Source: Salinicola salarius (GTDB lineage Bacteria; Pseudomonadota; Gammaproteobacteria; Pseudomonadales; Halomonadaceae). From it: a stretch of 64,000 nt of DNA. Position 1 is the first letter of the stretch. Every line of letters starts with the position of its first letter. The stretch covers positions 62,001-126,000 of the forward strand of contig NZ_NHOU01000002.1 of assembly GCF_002179555.1 (NCBI RefSeq), given 5' to 3'. Positions 10,806 through 19,808 of this stretch are shown piece after piece. A program made the translations under genes and the position numbers. The notes beneath the pieces were generated by a model that ran no database searches, had not been told where the DNA came from, and saw only the letters and a list, made by a program, of their open reading frames with translations.

Positions 10806-13511
10806 CTACTCGCGTTCGTCACCGGGCTCGGCAGCGTCCGCATCGGCAGGCGGCGTCTCTTCCGCCAGATCCACGGCGACCTCGTCTTCCGCCAACTCCT
10901 CCTCGCTCGGTTCGTCTACGCGAACCGTCTTCACCAGACGCTCGTCGTCGCCGGTGCGAATCAGAGTGACACCCTGGGTGTTACGCGAGCTGATCGAGAC
11001 TTCGGAGACACGGGTACGCACCAGCGTGCCTCGATCGGTGATCAGCATCATTTCGTCGCTGCTGCGAACCTGCATCGCCGCGACCAGCGCACCGTTGCGG
11101 GCCGTGGCCTGCATCGCGATCACGCCCTGACCGCCGCGTCCACGGATCGGGAACTCCTCGAGCCGGGTGCGCTTGCCATAGCCGTTTTCCGAAGCCGTCA
11201 GGATATAGATCTGCTCGTCATTGACGCTGCCGCCTTCACCGTCATTGGCGTCGGCCTCGTTATCCGCATCCGCATCGATGGTCTGGCTCTGCGGAATGAT
11301 CAGACTGATCACCTCGGCCCCATCGAGCAGGCGCATGCCGCGCACGCCGCGAGCGGTACGGCCCATCGGACGAACATTGCCCTCTTCGAAGCGGATCGCC
11401 TTGCCATTGGAGGACAAGAGCATGACATGATCCGAACCGGAGGTGATCGCCGCACCGACCAGACGATCGCCCTCGTCGAGATCCAGCGCAATCAGGCCCA
11501 CGCTACGCGGCCGGGAGAACTGATCCAGCGTTGTCCGCTTGACCGTACCGTTAGCGGTAGCGAAGAAGATGTAGCTGTCTTCCCGATACTCGCGCACCGG
11601 GAGGACCGCACTGATCGACTCGCCGGCATCCAGCGGCAGCAGGTTGACCAGCGGCTTGCCGCGGGAGCCTCGGCTGGCATTGGGCATCTCGTAGGTCTTG
11701 AGCCAGTACACCTTGCCGCGGCTGGAGAACAGCAGCATGGTGTCGTGGGTCGAGGCCACTACCAGATGCTCGATGACGTCTTCGTCCTTCATGCTGGTCG
11801 CCGACTTGCCGCGACCGCCCCGTTTCTGCGCCTGGTAATCGGAGATCGGCTGCGTCTTGGCATAACCGCCACGGGACAGCGTGACCACCATGTCCTCCTC
11901 GGCGATCAGATCTTCCATGGACAGGTCGAGACGGCTGGTGTGAATCTCGGTCCGGCGCGCGTCGCCGTACTGGTCGCGGATCGCTTCCAGTTCCTCGCGG
12001 ATCACCTCCAGCAGACGATCCGGCGAGGCGAGAATGTGATTGAGCTCGGCGATGCGTTCGAGAATGCTCAGGTACTCGTCGAGCAGCTTCTCCGTCTCCA
12101 GGCCGGTCAGGCGATGCAGGCGCAGCTCCAGAATGGCCTGCGCCTGGGCTGGCGAGAGCCGATAGAGCTGGCTGTCGTCGGTCAGGCCATAGCCTTCCTC
12201 GAGATCCTCCGGCTTGCAGGACGTCGCGCCGGCGCGCTCGAGCATGCCGGTCACCTGCCCCGGTTGCCAGTCGCGGGCGAGCAGCTTTTCCTTCGCTTCG
12301 GCAGCGTTCGGCGAGGCCTTGATCAGTTCGATCACCTCGTCGATGTTGGAGATCGCGACCGTCAGGCCTTCGAGAAGATGCCCACGCTCGCGGGCCTTCT
12401 TCAATTCGAACAGCGTGCGCCGCGTCACCACTTCGCGGCGATGCCGCACGAACGCTTCCAGCAGCTGCTTGAGGTTCAGTGTCTTGGGCTGACCATCGTC
12501 GAGGGCGACGATGTTGATCCCGAACACGTTCTCGAGCTGGGTATGGGCGAACAGGTTGTTGACGACGACATCGCCGGATTCGCCGCGCTTGACCTCGATC
12601 ACCACGCGCAGCCCTTCCTTGTCGGACTCGTCGCGCAGCTCGGCGATGCCCTCGATCCGCTTCTCCTTGACCAGTTCGGCGATCTTCTCGATCAGCCGCG
12701 CCTTGTTGACCTGGTAGGGAAGCTCGGTGATGACGATATGGTCACGACCGCTCTTCTTGTCGAACTCGACGGTATGCTTGGCGCGCACGTAGATGCGCCC
12801 GCGGCCGGTGCGGTAGGCCTCGAGAATACCGGCGCGGCCGTTGATGATACCGGCGGTCGGAAAGTCCGGGCCGGGGATGTACTCCATCAGGTCATCGACC
12901 GTCAGCGTGTAATCCTCGATCAGCGCCAGACAGCCGTTGATCACCTCCACCATGTTGTGCGGCGGAATATTGGTCGCCATGCCGACGGCGATGCCGGAGG
13001 CACCGTTGATCAGCAGATTCGGCACCTTGGTCGGCAGCACCTCGGGGATCCGCTCGGTGCCATCGTAGTTGTCGACCCAGTCGACGGTATCCTTTTCGAG
13101 ATCGGCGAGCAGTTCATGCGACAGGCGCGCCATGCGCACTTCGGTATAACGCATTGCCGCCGCGTTATCGCCGTCGATGGACCCGAAGTTGCCCTGCCCA
13201 TCGATCAGCACGTGGCGCATCGAGAAGTGCTGTGCCATGCGGACGATGGTGTCGTAGACCGCACTGTCACCGTGGGGATGATATTTACCGATCACATCGC
13301 CGACCACGCGCGCCGACTTCTTGTATGGCTTGTTCCAGTCGTTGCCGAGCTCGTGCATCGCGTAGAGCACACGACGATGGACCGGCTTCAAGCCATCGCG
13401 GACGTCGGGCAGCGCGCGCCCGATGATGACGCTCATCGCGTAGTCCAGATAGGACTGCTTGAGCTCGTCCTCGATGTTGACTGGCAGAATTTCTCTGGCG
13501 ATATCACCCAT
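10806..13511 (-). CDS. gyrA: DNA gyrase subunit A
   Basis: 901 residues. The catalytic tyrosine lies in AAAMRYTE near residue 122. The quinolone-resistance region reads [10 protein letters not shown], with Ser and Asp at the positions usually called 83 and 87, so no classical resistance substitution is seen. The C-terminal beta-pinwheel domain includes the GyrA box segment QKRGGRGK near residue 562. The C terminus is acidic ([15 protein letters not shown]), as in many proteobacterial GyrA. It introduces negative supercoils together with GyrB, which is not in this window. It lies downstream of a thioesterase gene on the same strand. Confidence 0.99.
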   Translation of the reverse strand: MGDIAREILPVNIEDELKQSYLDYAMSVIIGRALPDVRDGLKPVHRRVLYAMHELGNDWNKPYKKSARVVGDVIGKYHPHGDSAVYDTIVRMAQHFSMRHVLIDGQGNFGSIDGDNAAAMRYTEVRMARLSHELLADLEKDTVDWVDNYDGTERIPEVLPTKVPNLLINGASGIAVGMATNIPPHNMVEVINGCLALIEDYTLTVDDLMEYIPGPDFPTAGIINGRAGILEAYRTGRGRIYVRAKHTVEFDKKSGRDHIVITELPYQVNKARLIEKIAELVKEKRIEGIAELRDESDKEGLRVVIEVKRGESGDVVVNNLFAHTQLENVFGINIVALDDGQPKTLNLKQLLEAFVRHRREVVTRRTLFELKKARERGHLLEGLTVAISNIDEVIELIKASPNAAEAKEKLLARDWQPGQVTGMLERAGATSCKPEDLEEGYGLTDDSQLYRLSPAQAQAILELRLHRLTGLETEKLLDEYLSILERIAELNHILASPDRLLEVIREELEAIRDQYGDARRTEIHTSRLDLSMEDLIAEEDMVVTLSRGGYAKTQPISDYQAQKRGGRGKSATSMKDEDVIEHLVVASTHDTMLLFSSRGKVYWLKTYEMPNASRGSRGKPLVNLLPLDAGESISAVLPVREYREDSYIFFATANGTVKRTTLDQFSRPRSVGLIALDLDEGDRLVGAAITSGSDHVMLLSSNGKAIRFEEGNVRPMGRTARGVRGMRLLDGAEVISLIIPQSQTIDADADNEADANDGEGGSVNDEQIYILTASENGYGKRTRLEEFPIRGRGGQGVIAMQATARNGALVAAMQVRSSDEMMLITDRGTLVRTRVSEVSISSRNTQGVTLIRTGDDERLVKTVRVDEPSEEELAEDEVAVDLAEETPPADADAAEPGDERE

Positions 13512-13672
13512 GGGTCGTCAAATCCTTTGCACCGCTGCCACGCCCGGAGTCCGGCCGTGGCAGCGTTAATAAAGCCCTGGCTAGGCGGCCAAGTGGCTCA
13601 GCCACACAATCACGGGATCATACCATTTCAGGGACTTCAAAGGCAGGCGTTGACGCGCTTTGACCCGGTTTT
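13512..13672 (-). promoter_or_regulatory. gyrA upstream region with a possible -10 and a palindrome
   Basis: A 161-base spacer upstream of gyrA. On the minus strand TATGAT (13617-13622) could serve as a -10, but no good -35 is present at 16-18 bases. Downstream of it lies the small palindrome GTGGCTGAGCCAC (13593-13605). gyrA transcription is supercoiling-sensitive in well-studied bacteria; whether this palindrome matters cannot be told. Confidence 0.3.
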
Positions 13673-14104
13673 CTACTTCGTTTCAGCCACATCGACGACC
13701 AAGGGTCCCAATCGCTCCGCCCATTCCCCTTCCATCGGAATCACCTGGCCGCTTTGCTGGTCCAGCAACACGAAGGTCAGCTTAGCCGATGCGACCAGCT
13801 CACCGCTGCCGACATGGGTAATGCGATGGCCGACCACCCCGCTGCGCCCGCCAAGCCGGGTCAGGCAGGTCTCGACCTCGAGGTCGTCGTTCATGACGGC
13901 CGCGCGCCGGTAATCGATATTGAGATTGACCGCGACCAGCGCCACGCCTCTTGCCAAGCCTTCGGCAAACTCCGGGTGCGCGTCGACATAGGCCCAGCGC
14001 CCTTCTTCCAGAAACTCCAGATAGCGGGCGTGATTGACGTGGCCGTAGCCATCGAGATGAAAGCCGCGAACGCGCACGGCAGTCACGGTAGTGCGTGAAT
14101 CCAT
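13673..14104 (-). CDS. Hotdog-fold acyl-CoA thioesterase (4HBT family)
   Basis: 143 residues from ATG 14104, which has AGGAGAG seven bases upstream; a longer frame upstream runs into repeats and is rejected. The segment LDGYGHVNHARYLEFLEEGRW near residues 17-37 is the YbgC/FadM-type hotdog signature (D-x-x-G-H-V-N-x-x-x-Y). Family members hydrolyse acyl-CoA esters in the cytoplasm; the exact acyl chain cannot be read from sequence. It is transcribed toward gyrA and diverges from rdgC across a repeat-bearing spacer. Confidence 0.85.
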   Translation of the reverse strand: MDSRTTVTAVRVRGFHLDGYGHVNHARYLEFLEEGRWAYVDAHPEFAEGLARGVALVAVNLNIDYRRAAVMNDDLEVETCLTRLGGRSGVVGHRITHVGSGELVASAKLTFVLLDQQSGQVIPMEGEWAERLGPLVVDVAETK

Positions 14105-14133
14105 GGTATCTCTCCTGTTGATGCAAAGTCTCG

Positions 14134-14171
14134 TCGTAGCTCGTAGCTCGTAGCTCGTAGCTCGTAGCTCG
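14134..14171. repeat. Five tandem copies of heptamer TCGTAGC
   Basis: Five perfect, contiguous copies of TCGTAGC (14134-14168) plus three bases lie in the spacer between the divergent thioesterase and rdgC genes. Two further copies occur at 25988-26001 just after another gene-end hairpin. It is a simple-sequence array with no unique spacers, so not CRISPR. Confidence 0.92.
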
Positions 14172-14279
14172 AAAACATACGCCCGTTTGAAACAGACGCG
14201 CAAATATCGACGCGCAACCTTGGTGGTAACACCTGGGTCGTTTCGCCATAATATGCCTCCTTTCAAACGGATCGGGCGC

Positions 14280-15206
14280 ATGTGGTTCAAGCATTGTCAT
14301 CTGTATCGCTGCCATGACACCGAGGTTCTCTCCGTCGAGGATCTGGAAACCGCGCTGGCAGAATTTGCGTTTCGCCCCGTCTCCCCGCGTGAAGCACGCC
14401 GGGTTGGCTGGAGCGCACCGGCCGGCCGCCGCAGCGAACAACGCGTACACGAAATTCAGGGGCATCGACTGCTGTCGATGCTGCGCCAGGAGCGTCTGCT
14501 GCCGGCCGCGGTCGTCAATGACGAAGTCAACGAGCGTAGCGAGGCACGCGAGCAGGCCGAAGGGCAGCCACTCTCGCGCCGGGAGCGCCAACTGCTCAAG
14601 GAGCAGGTGATGGAGGAACTGCTGCCGCAGGCCTTCACCCGGACGCAGCGCGTCGAACTGTGGTGGGACACCCGCAAGCAGCTGATCGGCATCAACGCCT
14701 CCAGCCGCAAGCGTGCCGAAGAAGTGCTCGATCTGCTGCGTCAGACGCTCGGCTCGTTGAAGGTGACACCGCTGGCGACGAAAACGCCGCCCTCTCGCGG
14801 CATGACCCAGTGGTTGAGCGACCCCGCCAGCCGCCCCGCCAGCTTGCTGCTCGGCGATCAGGTCGAGCTGCGCGCCGCCGAGGACGACGGCGTGCTGCGC
14901 GCGCGCCAGGTCGACCTCGACAGCGAAGAGATCCAGTCGCTGCTCGAGAACGGGCGCCAGGCGAGCCAGCTCAGTCTGGGCAGCGAAGGTCAGCTCCGCG
15001 TGATGCTGCATGACGACCTGGCGCTCAAGTCGCTGCAGTTCGACGACGCCCTGCTGGACGAAGCCAGCCAGAGCGACGACGGTGAAGATCCGATCATCAG
15101 TCTGGAGACGGACTTCGCCTTGATGTCCCAAACCTTGGCTACCTTCGTCACCCAACTGATCGAATGGCTGGGTGGCGAAGCCGACCCGGCAGCCCCGACA
15201 CCATGA
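14280..15206 (+). CDS. rdgC: Recombination-associated protein RdgC
   Basis: 308 residues from ATG 14280, starting MWFKHCHLYRC as RdgC proteins do; upstream in-frame starts would add an unconserved leader. RdgC forms a ring-shaped dimer around DNA and restrains RecA loading. The block VVNDEVNERSEAREQAEGQPLSRRE and the later LWWDTRKQLIGINASSRKRAEEVLDLLRQTLGSL match the family pattern. It overlaps the next gene by ATGA, suggesting cotranscription. Length is close to E. coli RdgC (303). Confidence 0.93.
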   Translation: MWFKHCHLYRCHDTEVLSVEDLETALAEFAFRPVSPREARRVGWSAPAGRRSEQRVHEIQGHRLLSMLRQERLLPAAVVNDEVNERSEAREQAEGQPLSRRERQLLKEQVMEELLPQAFTRTQRVELWWDTRKQLIGINASSRKRAEEVLDLLRQTLGSLKVTPLATKTPPSRGMTQWLSDPASRPASLLLGDQVELRAAEDDGVLRARQVDLDSEEIQSLLENGRQASQLSLGSEGQLRVMLHDDLALKSLQFDDALLDEASQSDDGEDPIISLETDFALMSQTLATFVTQLIEWLGGEADPAAPTP

Positions 15207-16462
15207 CGCTCCGTTTCGATACCGACAAAGGCGCAGCCCCCTCCCAGGGCACCGCGGCCGGCAATTCGCATGGCAACCCGCACAGCGCCGAAGCGGCCAT
15301 CGATCTCGATCGCTTTGCCGATATCCGCCCCTATCACGACGAAGAGGTAGCGGCGGTACTGGCCCGGCTGGCGCACGACAGCGAACTGCTGGATGCGATC
15401 ACCCGGTACCGGCTGCCACGGCTGTCGCGCTTCGCCCCGCCGCTGGCGCGCAAGCTGGCCAGCTTCCGGATCCAGCGCGAGGTCCGCAACGTCTCGACGG
15501 TGCGCGACTTCCAGTTGCGCATCGCCGAATACATGGCGCACATGATCGCCAGCACCACCCGAGGATTCGAAGTCAAAGGTCTGGATCGACTGTCGTCGGA
15601 TCAGGCCTATCTGTTCATCGGCAACCATCGCGATATCGCCCTCGACCCGGCCTTCGTCAACTACGCGCTCTATACGGAAGGGCATGACACCGTCCGTATC
15701 GCCATTGGCGACAACCTGCTGCAGAAGCCGTTCGTGACCGACCTGATGCGGCTCAACAAGAGCTTCATCGTGCCGCGCTCGGTCAAGGGCAAACGGGCGA
15801 TGCTGGCAGCGTATCAGTCACTATCCGGTTATATCCGTCTCTCGATCACCGACGACAATCACTCGGTCTGGCTGGCCCAGCGGGAAGGCCGGGCCAAGGA
15901 TGGCGTCGACCGCACCGACAGCGCCATCGTCAAGATGCTGGCCATGGCACGGCGCCTGGAAGAAGGCGACAGCGATATCGGCGCCGCCGTGCGCGAGCTC
16001 AAGATCGTGCCGGTCTCGATCAGCTACGAGTACGACCCCTGCGCCATCAACAAGGCCCGCGAGCTGCATGCCAAGGAGACCGACGGCGCCTACAAGAAGG
16101 TGGAATTCGAGGACATCCTCTCCATCGTCGCCGGGATCACCGGCGACAAGGGACGCGTCAAGCTGGTGTTCGGCACGCCGCTCTCGGCGGATTTCGACAA
16201 CGCCGATGACGTCGCCGCAGAGATCGACCGTCAGGTGCTGGAAAACTACCCGATCTTCCCCAGCCATCGGCTCGCGCTGGCCGAAACCGGACTGGCTCCG
16301 GATCTGGTCGACCTTTCCGGCGTGACAGCGGGCGATCGCGAGCGTTTCCAGGCGCAGCTATCCCAAGTGCCGGACGAACTGCGGCACTGGTGGCTGATGC
16401 AGTACGCCAACCCCATTCTGAACCGCGCCGGCCGAGCCCACGGCCGGGAAGCCCAGTCCTGA
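15203..16462 (+). CDS. Glycerolipid acyltransferase (PlsB/PlsC domain)
   Basis: 419 residues from ATG 15203, which overlaps the rdgC stop (ATGA). The acyltransferase motif GNHRDIALDPAF, an H-x-x-x-x-D type motif as in PlsB/PlsC, is near residue 140. The later blocks FIVPRSVKGKRAM and VWLAQREGRAKDG correspond to the glycerol-phosphate binding blocks. It therefore probably transfers an acyl chain to a glycerol-3-phosphate or lysophospholipid acceptor at the inner membrane. It is longer than PlsC and shorter than PlsB, and belongs to a 1-acyl-glycerol-3-phosphate acyltransferase-like group seen in marine gammaproteobacteria. Substrate not certain. Confidence 0.8.
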   Translation: MTLRFDTDKGAAPSQGTAAGNSHGNPHSAEAAIDLDRFADIRPYHDEEVAAVLARLAHDSELLDAITRYRLPRLSRFAPPLARKLASFRIQREVRNVSTVRDFQLRIAEYMAHMIASTTRGFEVKGLDRLSSDQAYLFIGNHRDIALDPAFVNYALYTEGHDTVRIAIGDNLLQKPFVTDLMRLNKSFIVPRSVKGKRAMLAAYQSLSGYIRLSITDDNHSVWLAQREGRAKDGVDRTDSAIVKMLAMARRLEEGDSDIGAAVRELKIVPVSISYEYDPCAINKARELHAKETDGAYKKVEFEDILSIVAGITGDKGRVKLVFGTPLSADFDNADDVAAEIDRQVLENYPIFPSHRLALAETGLAPDLVDLSGVTAGDRERFQAQLSQVPDELRHWWLMQYANPILNRAGRAHGREAQS

Positions 16463-16483
16463 CACCCGCATACCGTTGACCCA

Positions 16484-16514
16484 ACCGCCATCGCTCCTTG
16501 CGATGGCGGTTTTC
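16484..16514 (+). terminator. Rho-independent terminator after the acyltransferase gene
   Basis: Ten-base stem CCGCCATCGC/GCGATGGCGG (16485-16494 with 16500-16509), loop TCCTT, followed by TTTTCC. Ends the rdgC-acyltransferase transcript. Confidence 0.88.
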
Positions 16515-16562
16515 CTGATGCCTCACCCCTTTTCCGCGCCCGCTACCCAGCCTTTCTCTTCT

Positions 16563-16660
16563 ATCGAATCGAATCGAATCGAATCGAACCAAACCGAACC
16601 AAATCGAACCGAACCAAATCGAACCGTATCAAGCTCGGCTCGGCTCGGCTCGGCTCGGCT
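16563..16660. repeat. Pentanucleotide microsatellite: ATCGA-type then CGGCT array
   Basis: About 98 bases of 5-bp units: ATCGA repeated at the left, drifting into ACCAA/ACCGA/ATCGA variants, then GCTCG repeated five times at the right (about 16633-16659). It sits in the 327-base gene-free interval 16463-16789 between a terminator and the kinase gene. A short frame through it encodes only a repetitive peptide (SNRIESNQTEPNRTEPNRT) and is not a gene. Confidence 0.9.
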
Positions 16661-16789
16661 TGGCCAAAAACAGCTCCCCTGAGCTGACTTTATCGCTGCC
16701 CATCGATCCCGTGCTGGCGTGATCGCAGGAAATTTCTTAAAATACGCTTAAATTTAGCCAGCTAATTAGCATCTTTAACGTTTCCAGCC

Positions 16790-17572
16790 ATGAATGCTCC
16801 TCTCGATTCCGCCACCACTTCCCCGGCCGAGGCCAGAACGCTCGATGCCGACAGCGTGCTTTCGGCAACCCAGCCGCCGCCACCGTCATCAACCTCATTT
16901 CCAACGATCCTGACGCCACCGCTGATCACGCCAAGGACACTGCAACGCGGCGAAGGTCTGCTCAAAGCCGATGTCGTCCTCAAGACCCATGCGGGCCAGC
17001 CCGTGATCTGCAAGGACTACGGCCGCTACGCCGGCAGCTGGCTGGCAGTTCCCGCACGCCTGCTGCTGCGCCACGAGGCACGCATTCTGGAACGCCTGCG
17101 CCACTGGCCTCACGCGCCCAAGGTGGTCGGTCAGGTCGGCAAGCTCGCGTTATTGCTGGAGTACGTGCCCGGCGAGATGCTGAGCGAAGCGGCAGATCCC
17201 ACGAGCCCGATCTACTTCGCCCAGTTGATGACCGTGCTGACCTCCCTGCACCGCAGCTCGATCGTGCATAACGACATACGAGGTTCCAACATCATCGTGA
17301 GCCGGGGTCGCGTGGTGCTGATCGATTTTGCCTCGGCGATCTATCTGCCCGGCGGGCGACTGCTGCGCTTTCTGCTCCGCCCCCTGCGGCGCAGCGACCT
17401 CGCCGGCGGGCTCAAGCTCAAGGCCCGGCTGACTGGCGAAGCCCTCACGCCGGAGGAGGCTCGCCTGCGTCGCAAACCGGCCTGGATCAGAGGTCTCCAG
17501 CACGCCTGGAAACGCCGCTTGCTACCCCGGCTCAAGCGCCATTCGCGAGCGCAGCACGACGAAACACGGTGA
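16790..17572 (+). CDS. Small RIO/lipopolysaccharide-kinase-like protein kinase
   Basis: 260 residues. A kinase-like core is visible: candidate ATP lysine in VICKDYGRY near residue 75, pairing glutamate in LLRHEARILERL near 100, catalytic loop VHNDIRGSNIIV near 163-174 (H-N-D and the metal-binding Asn), and IDFAS near 180 in place of DFG. The short lobe layout resembles RIO1 and Kdo/WaaP kinases. The first 45 residues are low-complexity and Pro/Ser/Thr-rich; the tail is strongly basic. The substrate is unknown. It converges on trkH with only 35 bases between. Confidence 0.72.
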   Translation: MNAPLDSATTSPAEARTLDADSVLSATQPPPPSSTSFPTILTPPLITPRTLQRGEGLLKADVVLKTHAGQPVICKDYGRYAGSWLAVPARLLLRHEARILERLRHWPHAPKVVGQVGKLALLLEYVPGEMLSEAADPTSPIYFAQLMTVLTSLHRSSIVHNDIRGSNIIVSRGRVVLIDFASAIYLPGGRLLRFLLRPLRRSDLAGGLKLKARLTGEALTPEEARLRRKPAWIRGLQHAWKRRLLPRLKRHSRAQHDETR

Positions 17573-17607
17573 GGCCATCTTATCGTTGATACTCGACGCT
17601 CTCCTGC

Positions 17608-19059
17608 CTACTTGCGCCAGAAGAACGGCATCAACAGCACCAGCACGGTGAGGATCTCGAGACGCCCCATCAGCATGCCGAGGGAAAGCAGCCATTTGGC
17701 GGCAGCCGGCAGCGAGGCGAAATTGCCGGCCGGCCCGATCGTCTCCCCCAGCCCCGGGCCGACATTGGCCAACGCCGTGGCCGCGCCGGTAACCGCCGTG
17801 ACCATGTCGAGCCCCAGCACGGCCAGCGCCAGCGAGAGGACGGCCACGGTAAGAAAGAAGAAGAACGAGAACGCGATGACGGCGCGCACCACCTCGTCGT
17901 TGAGCCGCCGGCCGTTGTAGCGCTGGGCGAACACGCCGCTCGGATGGACCAGATAGCGCAGCTGATTGACCAGCAGCAGGCCGCCGATCTGGAAGCGGAA
18001 AATCTTCATGCCACCGCTGGTCGAACCGCTACAACCGCCAATGAAGGTGATGAAGAAGAACGTGGTGACCGCCAGCGGCCCCCATAGCGAATAGTCCTCG
18101 CTGGCGTAGCCGGTGGTCGTCACCACCGAAATCACATTGAAAGCGACTGCCGTCAGCGCCTCGAAGGGCGCTTCGGAAAACGCCAGGACCCGATAGGTCG
18201 TCAGCGCCATGATCACGACGACCAGCAACCCGACCAGCCCTCGCACCTGCTGGTCCTGCCACAGCGCGCCACGACTATCGCGCAGCAGCCGGATGTAGAG
18301 CACGAACGGCAAGGCTCCGGCCAGCATGAAAGCACAGCCCAGCCACAGGATCAGCGGCTGGTCATGATAGATACCGAACGAGGCGTCGTAGTTGGCGAAG
18401 CCGCCCGTGGAGACCGAACTCATCGCGTGCACGATGGCATCCAGCGTCCCCATGCCGGCCAGCCGGTAGCTCAGGATCGCCACCAGCGTGAATCCGAGGT
18501 AGATGATGGTGGACGCCTTGGCGATACCGCCGGCCCGAGGCAGCACCTTGTCCGACCAGTCCGAGGATTCGGTCTGGAACAGCCGCATGCCGCCGACCTT
18601 CAGAAACGGCAGGATCGCGATCGCCATCACGATGATGCCGATACCGCCCAGCCACTGCATCAGCCCGCGCCACAGCTTGAGCCCATCGGACAGATTCTCG
18701 ATACCGACGAGCACGGTGGAACCTGTCGTGGTGATCGCCGACACCGATTCGAACACCGCATCGGTGAACGACAGCTGCGGCGCTCCCAGCACCAGCGGCA
18801 GGCTGGCGAAGGCGCTGATCACCGCCCAGCTCGACGTGGTCAGGATGAACATGTGGCGCGTCTTCAGTTCCACCGGCGTACGCCAGGTCCACGCCAGCAG
18901 CGATAGCGACACCACCAGCGCGAGCGCCATCGACTCGAGAAACGCCCACAGGTCCGGATCGTTCTCGAGCCCCAGCAGCACCACCGGTGGCACCATGAAC
19001 AGCGACAGCACGATCAACAGCAGCGCCAGAATCTTGAAAATTGGCTTGGCGTCTTGCAA
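17608..19059 (-). CDS. trkH: Potassium uptake protein TrkH/TrkG
   Basis: 483 residues, mostly hydrophobic, the pore-forming subunit of the Trk K+ uptake system in the inner membrane. The four selectivity-filter loops are visible: TTTGSTVL near 110, SSVSTGGFANY near 219, VVTTTGYAS near 312, and a fourth around ALANVGPGLG near 435. GGCSGSTSGGMK near 342 is the characteristic conserved cytoplasmic segment. It needs the NAD-binding TrkA regulator, which is not in this window. In a halophile-type lineage Trk is central to osmotic K+ uptake (inference from lineage). Confidence 0.95.
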   Translation of the reverse strand: MQDAKPIFKILALLLIVLSLFMVPPVVLLGLENDPDLWAFLESMALALVVSLSLLAWTWRTPVELKTRHMFILTTSSWAVISAFASLPLVLGAPQLSFTDAVFESVSAITTTGSTVLVGIENLSDGLKLWRGLMQWLGGIGIIVMAIAILPFLKVGGMRLFQTESSDWSDKVLPRAGGIAKASTIIYLGFTLVAILSYRLAGMGTLDAIVHAMSSVSTGGFANYDASFGIYHDQPLILWLGCAFMLAGALPFVLYIRLLRDSRGALWQDQQVRGLVGLLVVVIMALTTYRVLAFSEAPFEALTAVAFNVISVVTTTGYASEDYSLWGPLAVTTFFFITFIGGCSGSTSGGMKIFRFQIGGLLLVNQLRYLVHPSGVFAQRYNGRRLNDEVVRAVIAFSFFFFLTVAVLSLALAVLGLDMVTAVTGAATALANVGPGLGETIGPAGNFASLPAAAKWLLSLGMLMGRLEILTVLVLLMPFFWRK

Positions 19060-19438
19060 GACTTCCTCCCGGTCTTCGTCACGCGAGCTCGACTGGCGCT
19101 ATCCGACCGCACTGCGGCCGAGTCCAACCCTACTGCATTCGCTATTGTCATTCGGCCGACGCCATCCCCGCCGAACGAATCGGAGCGATGATAGGCCATC
19201 CCGCCGTGCAAGACACGACTCGGCCTGCATTTCGCATCCGCTGTTCTCGCCCGGTCCATGAACGATGGTTCATCGACCGCACCGACTCTGGCCGCGCAGC
19301 GAGATATGCTATGGTGGCGCCATCGCAACGCAGGCGCGCCGGCCCGGCGTTGAAAGCTACGACGAACATTCATCTCGACGACGAGCCGGCGCCGAGACAG
19401 GCCGAATATTACAAGCTAGTCACTGGAGGAAAGCCCCC
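19060..19438. other. 379-base gene-free interval between divergent trkH and a small gene
   Basis: No reading frame here has a ribosome binding site or family resemblance. It must hold the promoter of trkH (minus) and of the 94-residue gene (plus). TATGCT/TATGGT-like sequences near 19307-19315 could be a -10 for the plus-strand gene, but no matching -35 was found. Confidence 0.5.
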
Positions 19439-19723
19439 ATGAGTTCCGCCTCGGAAATGCAGAAGACTCGCGTCATTCAGGAGCTTCGCGCCTTTATCAA
19501 GAAACTGCTGCAGGAGCCCGGCATTCTCGAGAGCTCTCTGGCCATCGCCAAGCGCCACTCCGACGGCAGCAACGACGCCCAGGCCTGGGCGACCATCGCC
19601 AACGAGATTTCGGATACCACCAGCGTGCATATTCCGGAAGACCCGGCCGAGCATTCGGAAGCGGATCGGCTGTTTCTGGAGGTGTTGCGGGAGGTCGTGG
19701 GGGAGGAGAAGGCACTTTATTAG
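19439..19723 (+). CDS. Conserved-looking hypothetical protein, 94 residues
   Basis: 94 residues from ATG 19439, which has GGAGGA eight bases upstream, a strong reason to believe it is translated. The protein is small, soluble, without signal peptide or membrane segment, and predicted largely helical: an N-terminal basic helix (KTRVIQELRAFIKKLLQE) and an acidic C-terminal half (IPEDPAEHSEADRLFLEVLREVVGEE). I do not recognise a family. It lies alone between trkH (opposite strand) and pilA (opposite strand, convergent). Confidence 0.7.
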   Translation: MSSASEMQKTRVIQELRAFIKKLLQEPGILESSLAIAKRHSDGSNDAQAWATIANEISDTTSVHIPEDPAEHSEADRLFLEVLREVVGEEKALY

Positions 19724-19764
19724 AGCTGTAAGCTTTAAGTAGGAAGCTGTAAGAAGGAAGAAAC

Positions 19765-19789
19765 AAAATGGGCCGGCGAATGCCGGCCC
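19765..19789 (-). terminator. Rho-independent terminator of pilA
   Basis: On the minus strand the stem GGGCCGGC/GCCGGCCC (19770-19777 with 19782-19789), loop ATTC, is followed by ATTTTGTTT, 20 bases after the pilA stop codon. Confidence 0.85.
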
Positions 19790-19808
19790 TGAAATACTGC
19801 GGGAGAGG

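Noticed and set aside
12950..13320. Quinolone-resistance substitutions in gyrA
   Set aside because: The key positions are Ser and Asp, the sensitive type.
11427..13913. 828-codon open frame on the plus strand across gyrA
   Set aside because: It is the mirror of the highly biased gyrA coding strand in a GC-rich genome, has no family resemblance and no ribosome binding site; gyrA is certain.
14134..14171. Tandem heptamers as a CRISPR array
   Set aside because: Units are contiguous 7-mers with no unique spacers and no cas genes nearby.
13800..15155. 451-codon minus-strand frame opposite rdgC and reaching into the thioesterase gene
   Set aside because: Antisense to rdgC and passes through the heptamer repeats; no conserved motif.
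16476..16682. 68-codon frame through the pentanucleotide array
   Set aside because: The product is purely repeat-encoded and there is no ribosome binding site.
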